A stretch of 64,000 bases of DNA from Tritrichomonas musculus (taxonomy: Eukaryota > Parabasalia > Tritrichomonadida > Tritrichomonadidae): positions 1,054,001 to 1,118,000 of the forward strand of contig JAPFFF010000022.1 in assembly GCA_039105265.1 (NCBI GenBank), written 5' to 3'. The notes beneath the pieces are model-generated. The model worked only from the letters and a program-made list of their open reading frames with translations, searched no databases and was not told the origin of the DNA. This document shows, piece after piece, positions 43,653 to 51,964 of the stretch; the first letter of the stretch is position 1, and each line of letters starts with the position of its first letter. The position numbers and the translations under genes are program-made.

Positions 43653-43713
43653 TGTGAACGCCATAAAATTTAAATCCATCGATTATCAAAATTAATTTTT
43701 TATTTCCACCCAA

Positions 43714-46700
43714 ATGCGATACGATTACCGATCACTTAAAAATATTAGTAATAATGATATTGTTGAATTAATCAATTCTATCAATACACTTTTCAATGCA
43801 AATCTACCAATTACAACAACTGCTAAAACAGAAGCTTGGAATAGAAGGAAAAACGTAGAAGTATTATGTGATTGGCTTAATAATCGTAATGCCCACAGAT
43901 TTATTAAAAATGATTTACCAAATGCAGAAGAAATAGATAGTTTCATTATACACGAGCATAAACTTAAACAAATATTGGATGATTCGCATGAACAGCACTA
44001 CCAAGATATACTCAAACGTGATGATTACTTTGAAGAAGATATTAATGAAGAAGATGAACGCTATTTCAACACAAAACAACAACAAATCGAGAGAGAATTC
44101 GAGATAAAAGAAGCTATTAATAGGGCTTATGAAGCAGTTGATGATGCAATACAATTAATAAAACAACAACAACATCCTGTATTACAGAAGACTGAAAAAC
44201 TGATAATCCCAGATGCTCCATTAATCAAAAACCATCAAAAGTATTACATTCCAGAGAATGAAGAAATATATGAATACCTCAATAAATGCGCACACAATTT
44301 CACATCAAAACATAGTGATTTCCTTATGATTAATGAGCCACATGATTTCGATAGAGCTGTAAATGAATGGAATCACTATAATAAATATCCATCTGAAAAT
44401 ACTATACAACGCAAAGACAGTGGCAAGCCGATAACAACATATTATTTCAATCAAGTTGCATCATTAGATAATATCTTTGAGTGTCTTCACAATGTATACA
44501 AGAAAGAGCTGAAACCATTTAAGGTTCATTTTCAACTATCGGGAGTCTTCGAAACATACACTTATGATTTTGAATCATTAGAAGAGAAATACGATTATAA
44601 AGCTAAAGACATTATTTGGAAAAACTATCAATCAATGATACCTATCATTATCAGTAAACTTGAAGACCTTGATATTGTTAAACTCTATATTGAATCTGTT
44701 TTACACTCTTATGAAACAGAATCATCAAGCACAAAACTTATATTAGTTGGTTCAATAGCTTTTACAGTTTCAAGAATGAGAAAGATAACTGGTCGCATAA
44801 AGGATTTGCCAATAGAATTCATCAAAAATGATTTCATTATTGCTGACAATGAAGATGATAAACTATGTTTCTTCAGATTCTTAGCTGTATGTTTAAATGA
44901 AGAACTAGCAAATACCAAAAAATATAAAACTAAAGAACGAACCAAAATCGCTAAGAAACTACTTCTTAAAGAACACAATATAATATACAACACAAAGATT
45001 CCAAATGAAGGTAAGAAAATACTTAATGAATTCGAAGGTGTTTCAATGGAGCAAATGAAAGATTTAGCACAAAAGAATCACATTAATGTTAACATATATG
45101 AGTTTTTCAAGACAGATTCTGAGCAATATTATGATTTATCAGAGCAGTGGTTTTTCGATAAAACATTTACAACATATTCTGCATTACTTTTCACTCAAAA
45201 TCAAATCATCCATATAATGTACATTAAGAATCCTGAAAAGCTTACCCAAATACATATTTGCCCTAAATGTAATTCATATATTCATTATGGTTCAAAGAAT
45301 TTTAACAGGTTTGATTCTCATGTTAAACACTGTGATGGTGTATTTAAAAAGAACTTCATACCAGTTAAAGAAGCTTTACCTTATTGTCCTCACATATTGA
45401 ATAACCCTGTTTATGAATACTGTTTAGCATACAATCTTCAATGGAAACCTGAAATATATTATATAACATATGATTTCGAAACAATGGAGCAATCAATAAA
45501 TAAATCAATCTCTAACTCAACAACAATAAATTCAAGGTTAATTCCGTTGTCAGTTTCATCTTGTGTGAAATCATCAAACGGCTTGACAACAAAGAATTTC
45601 TCATTAAGAGACTCTCAAGAGTTCATACCACAATGGATAAAATGGTTGTTCGAGCAATCAATGAAAGTCTATGCAGATAAGATATCATATTATGAATCAT
45701 TCTTACCAGATACCTCTATTAACAAAAATATGAATGTAATTACTGTATTAGGGTTTAACTCATCACGTTTTGACAGCAATTTATTTAAACAATATTTTAA
45801 TCATTCTTTCTGGAAAGTCGAACAAAATTCAATAATTGGTACCCTATCTTCATTAAAACAATTCATTCTCACATCAGATAATCATCCAACTAAATTGAGA
45901 TTCATAGATGCTCAATCATTTGTTGCAGGAGGTACATTAAAGCAATTTGGCGAAGATTTTGGCAACGTAATCGTTGACTCAAACGTGAGCGTTTGTGGTG
46001 GTATCAATGAATTACAAAGCAATACCCAAGCTAAAGCTTGTGATATAAAAGGTGTGTTTCCTTACGAAGCAATCAACGACAAGAACTACAATGAAGTATT
46101 ATCAAAATCAGAACCATTTTCATATGATGATTTTTATAGCTATCTCAATCAAAAGAATCCTCTTACTAAAGAAGAATATGATGCTTATCTTGAAGATTCA
46201 AAACGTTTTGCAACACGATGGGACTACCTATTAGCATACAATGATAATGATGTTGAAATGATGATTAAACCTATTGATAATCTAATAGCACTCAATGCTC
46301 AATACAATGTTGATTTACTTTCAAATCTCTCATTATCAAAGAATGCTTCGTGCATCAAATATGCTTTGGCTTATAAAGATTTTAATCCGAGAAACAACAT
46401 TGGGATTACAAATAAATATAATACATTCAAACCAAGTAAGAAATGGTGGCAATATAAATGTGATAGTTATTATAATCAAGATGAGAAATACAATAGATTA
46501 AACCCTAAAAAACCACAACGAGATTTAACAAAATGTGTGTCAGAAAATGATTTCGAAGCTTTTATGAAAATGTATGACGATCCAAATAAAGGGAGATGCC
46601 ATTTATGTCATGAACATTTTACTTATCAAAATAAGCCTACATTAGATAGAATTGACAATAATAAAGGTCACCAAATTGATAACTGCTTATTAGCATGTGC

Positions 46701-48354
46701 TGAATGTAATAAACTTCGTAAACGTGATGACCCTAAAATAACAACTCTAAGAATCCAATTAAAAAAATATTGTAAATTACATCATTTACCAACACTCATC
46801 AACGATGAACGTGAATATTATTCAATAAGAAATGCTATCACAGGAGGACTCTCTAATGTAATGCATCGAGTAAACATTAAAGATGAGACTCATATTAATA
46901 AATTTCGCTATATTGACAATAAAGGAGTTTTGTCATATGATACTTCTAATGTTCAATCTCATGTTGTTGGTATCGATTTTAATTCTTTGTATCCATCATC
47001 ATTCTCATCTTGTAAACATGAATTTAATAAGTATCATGGAGGTATAATGTATATGCCTGGAGCATTTATTAGACGAATTGATGTTAAAGATAAAGCTTCA
47101 AAAAAGAGATGCCTCGATATCATAACAAACTCATCAAGATTCTCAAATAAACCATCATATTTGTTCTACGCTGAAGTTAAACTAAAATGTCCCACCTCTA
47201 AAATAAACTATTTTATCAATTTACCTCCTGTGTTTCGCAATATCAATATCAAAAACGATGAATCAACAATTGGCACTTATATGTACAATTACATGAAAAC
47301 AAATAAATTAACTTCTACAGATATGGAAGAACGCAAGCTTACAATGCTTCTTGATACTCATGATGAATACATGATTTTCTCAAATTATTATCTCTGGTTT
47401 CTGTTAGACCACGGATTGATTATTGATGATGTTAAATCTGTTTCACAATATGAAGCTCATACAGGATTTAATGAATTTGTTAGCACTTTTATGCAAAAAC
47501 GTCAGGATATTATTAGTGGTGTTAGTAAAGGTAATGAGAAATTTTATAAAATATCTATGAACGGTTCATATGGATATGATGGGATGAACTCTGAGAAATT
47601 CAGTAAAGTCAAGATATGTGATGCAAATAAAGCTTATCAATATATCATCTCTCAAACTTATATGGGTGGAGCACAATTAAGTGATAATACATTTTTAATT
47701 CAACAATCACCCAAATCATATCATTGCAATACATGCATTCAAGAATCATTGTGGACTCTTGATAACGCAAAGTTTTGGTATCTCACATTTTATTACGATT
47801 TTATGAATAATTGTTTTGATATGGATAGACTACATTTTATAGAGGGTGATACTGATTCAGCATATTTTGCAGTTGCTGGGAACCCAAATGAAGGTCCTGA
47901 ACAATTATTTGATTACGTTATTAAAAACAAAGAGTTCTACGACAAGAATGTATATAAATTCATGCCTAACCCATCAATCAACACTATTCAAGACGAAAAA
48001 AAGATATTGGGATGTGCCATTGAAAAATATGGTGAAAACATGATAGCTCTTGCACCTAAATGTTATACTATATTTAACAGTAATGGGCAAACCAAATCAC
48101 TCAAACTAAAAGGTGTATCTTTAAAGAAGAATCATATTGTGTCTTCCGATTACAAATCTATTATTGATAATCAATCAATTAAGCTTGGTAAGAATATAAA
48201 TCTTCAGATGCAAAACAATAAAATGAGTAAAATAACGGTAAACAAGAATGCTCTCACAGGATGTCATACAAAGATGATTGTTTTACCAAATCAATCATGC
48301 GCACCTTTTGTTAGTGGCTTAACAGCGAATAATTATTTTATTAATTATAACTAA
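43714..48354 (+). CDS. Protein-primed DNA polymerase B (Maverick pPolB), 1546 aa
   Basis: It has the same domain order as the copy at 3943-8787. An OTU/peptidase-like block has DDKLCFFRFLAVCL (~380-393) and HIMYIK (~499). A zinc finger is at ~516-540. The exonuclease has YDFETMEQ (~585). The HNH-like insert has CHLC, LDRIDNNKGH and CAECN (~961-997). Motif A is GIDFNSLYPSS (~1085), motif B KISMNGSYGYDG (~1276) and motif C EGDTDSAY (~1377). Role: replication of the linear element from a terminal protein. At ~750-776 an in-frame segment absent from copy L contains three hairpins (CAACG-TAAT-CGTTG, CAAACG-TGAG-CGTTTG, CAAGC-TAAA-GCTTG). The start ATG lies 61 bp inside the terminal repeat's inner end, with TTTTTTATTT upstream. 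Confidence 0.95.
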   Translation: MRYDYRSLKNISNNDIVELINSINTLFNANLPITTTAKTEAWNRRKNVEVLCDWLNNRNAHRFIKNDLPNAEEIDSFIIHEHKLKQILDDSHEQHYQDILKRDDYFEEDINEEDERYFNTKQQQIEREFEIKEAINRAYEAVDDAIQLIKQQQHPVLQKTEKLIIPDAPLIKNHQKYYIPENEEIYEYLNKCAHNFTSKHSDFLMINEPHDFDRAVNEWNHYNKYPSENTIQRKDSGKPITTYYFNQVASLDNIFECLHNVYKKELKPFKVHFQLSGVFETYTYDFESLEEKYDYKAKDIIWKNYQSMIPIIISKLEDLDIVKLYIESVLHSYETESSSTKLILVGSIAFTVSRMRKITGRIKDLPIEFIKNDFIIADNEDDKLCFFRFLAVCLNEELANTKKYKTKERTKIAKKLLLKEHNIIYNTKIPNEGKKILNEFEGVSMEQMKDLAQKNHINVNIYEFFKTDSEQYYDLSEQWFFDKTFTTYSALLFTQNQIIHIMYIKNPEKLTQIHICPKCNSYIHYGSKNFNRFDSHVKHCDGVFKKNFIPVKEALPYCPHILNNPVYEYCLAYNLQWKPEIYYITYDFETMEQSINKSISNSTTINSRLIPLSVSSCVKSSNGLTTKNFSLRDSQEFIPQWIKWLFEQSMKVYADKISYYESFLPDTSINKNMNVITVLGFNSSRFDSNLFKQYFNHSFWKVEQNSIIGTLSSLKQFILTSDNHPTKLRFIDAQSFVAGGTLKQFGEDFGNVIVDSNVSVCGGINELQSNTQAKACDIKGVFPYEAINDKNYNEVLSKSEPFSYDDFYSYLNQKNPLTKEEYDAYLEDSKRFATRWDYLLAYNDNDVEMMIKPIDNLIALNAQYNVDLLSNLSLSKNASCIKYALAYKDFNPRNNIGITNKYNTFKPSKKWWQYKCDSYYNQDEKYNRLNPKKPQRDLTKCVSENDFEAFMKMYDDPNKGRCHLCHEHFTYQNKPTLDRIDNNKGHQIDNCLLACAECNKLRKRDDPKITTLRIQLKKYCKLHHLPTLINDEREYYSIRNAITGGLSNVMHRVNIKDETHINKFRYIDNKGVLSYDTSNVQSHVVGIDFNSLYPSSFSSCKHEFNKYHGGIMYMPGAFIRRIDVKDKASKKRCLDIITNSSRFSNKPSYLFYAEVKLKCPTSKINYFINLPPVFRNINIKNDESTIGTYMYNYMKTNKLTSTDMEERKLTMLLDTHDEYMIFSNYYLWFLLDHGLIIDDVKSVSQYEAHTGFNEFVSTFMQKRQDIISGVSKGNEKFYKISMNGSYGYDGMNSEKFSKVKICDANKAYQYIISQTYMGGAQLSDNTFLIQQSPKSYHCNTCIQESLWTLDNAKFWYLTFYYDFMNNCFDMDRLHFIEGDTDSAYFAVAGNPNEGPEQLFDYVIKNKEFYDKNVYKFMPNPSINTIQDEKKILGCAIEKYGENMIALAPKCYTIFNSNGQTKSLKLKGVSLKKNHIVSSDYKSIIDNQSIKLGKNINLQMQNNKMSKITVNKNALTGCHTKMIVLPNQSCAPFVSGLTANNYFINYN
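45963..46043 (+). repeat. In-frame palindromic insertion in the polymerase gene
   Basis: Hairpins lie at 45963-45976, 45980-45995 and 46027-46040. The stretch CAAAGCAATACC(C)AAGCTAAAGC at ~46014 is repeated almost exactly at 48536 in the 144-aa gene. The corresponding place in copy L is about 22 codons shorter. The insertion lies between the exonuclease and HNH regions, next to a FPYEA(I/V)N block conserved in both copies. Confidence 0.8.
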
Positions 48355-48379
48355 ATAGTTATTTTTTTATTCTTAACAA

Positions 48380-48814
48380 ATGACAAACGAAATAATAAGA
48401 AGAATCGATGATATAATAGCTGATTTGTATACATTAAAATTATGGGTACATACTGAACAAAAAAAAGACAGTTCGTCTAATAGTGAACCACAAAGTGGTG
48501 AAGAGAATTCGTTAGAAGAACATACAATTGACTTGCAAAGCAATACCAAAGCTAAAGCTTGTGACTGTGTAGCAGAGCCTAGAAAAGTCATCCATAGACG
48601 AACAAACCGTTCATTCCCATTAAATAAATCAAAGAATCTCAATGATGAACAACGTAATAAAGTATTAGCATTTGCAAATGAAAATAAACAACTCATCTTG
48701 GATCAACCATCTGCTACAAGAAATGAATTCCTTCAAAAGCTTGTTCGCGATAAATTGAATATTAATCTTTCTGCATACATGTCTTGTAAGATAATTACTA
48801 TGCTCAGTATTTGA
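48380..48814 (+). CDS. 144-aa conserved Maverick protein with basic C-terminal domain
   Basis: Homologue of 15540-15974. Its N-terminal ~25 residues are helical, the middle linker is S/E/N-rich and variable, and the C-terminal domain (HRRTNRSFPLNKSKNLNDEQR onward) is conserved. The linker contains ACCAC-AAA-GTGGT (48487-48499), TTGC-AAA-GCAA (48533-48543) and AAGC-TAAA-GCTT (48549-48560); the last two are shared with the polymerase insertion. TTTTTTTATT precedes the ATG. The 3' end overlaps the convergent fibre gene by 11 bp. Nucleic acid binding is possible from charge; no family is recognised. Confidence 0.82.
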   Translation: MTNEIIRRIDDIIADLYTLKLWVHTEQKKDSSSNSEPQSGEENSLEEHTIDLQSNTKAKACDCVAEPRKVIHRRTNRSFPLNKSKNLNDEQRNKVLAFANENKQLILDQPSATRNEFLQKLVRDKLNINLSAYMSCKIITMLSI

Positions 48815-51800
48815 ATACAGCAAGCGTTTTATCATCTATTATTGCAGTGATAACCCCCACAGTCATACGTTTAATCTTTGATGTTATTGCAGTTTCACCA
48901 CTAAGAATCTTCAATTTATTGTCTTCATTATCAATAAATACTTCATCTCCAATACCATAACAAGATGAATCATCAACTTTTACAAGATAATCACCATGTG
49001 AAGTGAAGGTAATACAATTATTTTTTTGGTCAATTCTAACACAAATACCAACATATTCTTTCCATGTTCCTGAAGTCTTGACACTACAAATACAATCAGT
49101 TGTATCATCTGCTGTTGAAGGTATCCATTCATCACCAACATGTTTGTAAACCTTACCAGTCATATATACTGGAGCTCCAATAACGAAATCATTTATTGAA
49201 TTTACAGATGATTCAATCGGTGAGTAATGTGTGATTGTATTTGAACCGTTTGATGTTATCTTGCCAGAAACATGTAAATTTGAATCAATTGTTGTATTTC
49301 TTGCAGTACCAAACATGCTAAATGATTGAAATCTATGACCATCAACATATATAAATACTTCACCAGTATCAGCAGTTTTTGAAGACCTATACATAAAGAC
49401 AGTATTATAAGTATCATTATATCCAAATCTAAATAAAGCAAGTGTATTAGAATCAATAGAACTAAAGAAACTTGCAATATTACTTTCGGTACTATTAATT
49501 GTTAATGAACCATCATTATTTTTTGATACATAACCCGACAAATCGACAGGTTCAGGAATTTCACTCTTCACTTGGTCAATAGCACGGGTCAATTCTGTTT
49601 TCAATGCAAAGTTATCATTCACATATTTCACAGATGAAATCATATTATCGTTCACAGGTTGGTTGCTGATTAATGTGATAGATGCATCATATATATTGGT
49701 TAGTGTATCGTCCGCGGCTCTCAATGAAACAATACGTGTAGCTACACGAATATCTATTGATTCGCTTGACTCACTACTTACTGATTTGTATATGAGATTT
49801 GCACCCTTTCGTCCAGAATACGTATATTCAGCTTCTTCATATGATGCATCATCAGCATTTCGTTTGAACTTCACAATAATATTTTTAGTTGTCAATACTC
49901 TTCTTATATATTCATCTGGGATTGCACAACCACTATCATTCTGTGTACATTGAATTGTGAATCGTTCTGGATTTTCATCAACAACATTTGCGGTTTTAAT
50001 GAATGGTGATTCAATTTGTGCTCTAATGAAATTGTATGCTATAGGATTATTATTTCTATGTGCTGCAATATACGATACATATACAATTTGTCCATCATCA
50101 TGACGCCATATTATTCTATCAATGCGTTTACCATTGCTATCATATCTGTCCAAGCAATCAAAAGTGTTAGTAGAGCCATTTGGTTTAAATATTACATCAA
50201 TACGCATAATATCATCATCTTGATTATCTCCCCAATTAACATCAAATACCAAATGAACTCCAGCATTTGGTAGCTTAGGGGTAATATATGCACCGTCATA
50301 TAATTTTGCAGGATATTCAATATTCAATTCAGTACCATATAATGCAGTATTCAATGCAGATTCATTAATCAAATCTGTTGGAATTGTTGGAATATCTGTT
50401 TTCAATGCATACTTATCCAATTCATAAGCCAATTCATCCTCATCAACAAACTTCTCATCAGCTTGTGCACTAGTATAATACGGTGTCAAATCAACATCTT
50501 TAATATCACTCTTCAGTGCGTATTTATCTTGGAGAAATGCAAGATTAACAACACAGTTTTTGTTCGTTTCATCATAATCTTCATTTGCAATATAACAACT
50601 TATTACATTGATTCTATGTTGGTTATCAAAATCATAAACAACTCCACAACTTGAACTCATTTCTAATGTTAATGCTATATTTTGAACGCCATTATTTAAA
50701 ACATAATCATTATTATTAATACTTGATATAGTGAATATTCCTTGATATTTAATACTTTCATCAGTCTTATCATATCCATCAAATAACATTCCATATTGTT
50801 TCCATTTTTCAAAATATTGACTTGCATTAGTATAAAGAACCGAAAGAGTATTAATACTATTACCTTCATCATAAGTTAATTCTAATTCTTGATTGAAAGT
50901 AATTGTTTTATCAATTATTTCTGGAATATCAGATTTTAATGCATAAGTGTTTAACACATATCTAGCCGAATAAGCGTTTTTGTCTGTTGGTTCGACAGTT
51001 TTGGTTATTGAACATGATAATATTTCAGGTGTTTCACCAGTTCCTGGATTGATTAATTCATGGGAGTTATACAGATACCAAAGACTAGAATCACTTCCTT
51101 CCATACGCAGTATCTGAGAGGGTAGATTATCATCATCGTCATTGTACGAATAGTCTGCGTGAACATAATGGGCCGTATAGTAACTGTCTGATGAAACAAT
51201 ATCCAACCCATATTGCTCAATCAGTATATGATATGGGTCGTAATCCAAATCAAGAATTGTATTATTGGCGATTGTGAATTGAATAGTTGTTTGCCCCTCA
51301 ATAATCTCTGGGATTTCGCTTTTCACTTGCTCAATAATCTTTGGGAGGTCTTCTTTTGAAACATATTCTCTGGCACAAGAATCCAAAGCTGCTTGAAGAC
51401 CTTCATTAGCTGCCATACTTGTTAAACACATTGATGCTTGAGCTGATAATGGTTTAACATCATCAGCCATCAATTTCTGAAACATTTCGTCTGATAATTG
51501 GTCTCTTATGTTCAATTGCAACTCACTATTTTTGAGTACTTCTGGTATCTCTGACAAGTCTTCTTTTTTCGCGTATGGTTCCAAAGCAGTTGTCAAAGCA
51601 GATTCATTAACCAAATCTGTAGGTATTTCAGGTATGTCAGTTGATAATGCAAAATTGTTAACAATGTAATCACGTAATGTATTAACAGCGTTTTGAATTT
51701 CTTCACTACTAGCATACTTTAATAATTCTTTATTGAATTCCTCTGTTTTCAAATAATCGAATAAATCAGTTGTTTTCGCGTAAGGTTTCAATAATTCTTT

Positions 51801-51959
51801 CAATTCCTCGGTATTCAAGCTTGACCCCAAATTATTTCCGTTATTACACTTACACCCACATGAAGTGGCATATTGTTTTATGTATTCTATTATTAATTCA
51901 TCTATTGTATTTACCCTTTTGATACCACCTGCTTGCTCTATCGTAAACATTTTGAACAT
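48804..51959 (-). CDS. Fibre-like repeat protein, 1051 aa
   Basis: Conservation with copy L begins at MFTIEQAGGIKR, so the ATG at 51948-51950 is the likelier start; one three codons upstream is also in frame. The N-terminal ~130 residues and later segments have fibre repeats (EELKELLKPYAK, DLFDYLKTEEFNKELLKYAS, ALKTDIPTIPTDLINESAL). Unique beta-rich domains are inserted between them, and a conserved C-terminal knob-like domain (TGKVYKHVGDEW to the end) closes it. Expected to form a trimeric attachment spike on the virion. The knob is almost identical to copy L while the shaft differs, which suggests domain exchange. The start is only 5-14 bp from the divergent 858-aa gene. Confidence 0.85.
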   Translation of the reverse strand: MFKMFTIEQAGGIKRVNTIDELIIEYIKQYATSCGCKCNNGNNLGSSLNTEELKELLKPYAKTTDLFDYLKTEEFNKELLKYASSEEIQNAVNTLRDYIVNNFALSTDIPEIPTDLVNESALTTALEPYAKKEDLSEIPEVLKNSELQLNIRDQLSDEMFQKLMADDVKPLSAQASMCLTSMAANEGLQAALDSCAREYVSKEDLPKIIEQVKSEIPEIIEGQTTIQFTIANNTILDLDYDPYHILIEQYGLDIVSSDSYYTAHYVHADYSYNDDDDNLPSQILRMEGSDSSLWYLYNSHELINPGTGETPEILSCSITKTVEPTDKNAYSARYVLNTYALKSDIPEIIDKTITFNQELELTYDEGNSINTLSVLYTNASQYFEKWKQYGMLFDGYDKTDESIKYQGIFTISSINNNDYVLNNGVQNIALTLEMSSSCGVVYDFDNQHRINVISCYIANEDYDETNKNCVVNLAFLQDKYALKSDIKDVDLTPYYTSAQADEKFVDEDELAYELDKYALKTDIPTIPTDLINESALNTALYGTELNIEYPAKLYDGAYITPKLPNAGVHLVFDVNWGDNQDDDIMRIDVIFKPNGSTNTFDCLDRYDSNGKRIDRIIWRHDDGQIVYVSYIAAHRNNNPIAYNFIRAQIESPFIKTANVVDENPERFTIQCTQNDSGCAIPDEYIRRVLTTKNIIVKFKRNADDASYEEAEYTYSGRKGANLIYKSVSSESSESIDIRVATRIVSLRAADDTLTNIYDASITLISNQPVNDNMISSVKYVNDNFALKTELTRAIDQVKSEIPEPVDLSGYVSKNNDGSLTINSTESNIASFFSSIDSNTLALFRFGYNDTYNTVFMYRSSKTADTGEVFIYVDGHRFQSFSMFGTARNTTIDSNLHVSGKITSNGSNTITHYSPIESSVNSINDFVIGAPVYMTGKVYKHVGDEWIPSTADDTTDCICSVKTSGTWKEYVGICVRIDQKNNCITFTSHGDYLVKVDDSSCYGIGDEVFIDNEDNKLKILSGETAITSKIKRMTVGVITAIIDDKTLAVFKY

Positions 51960-51964
51960 AATAA

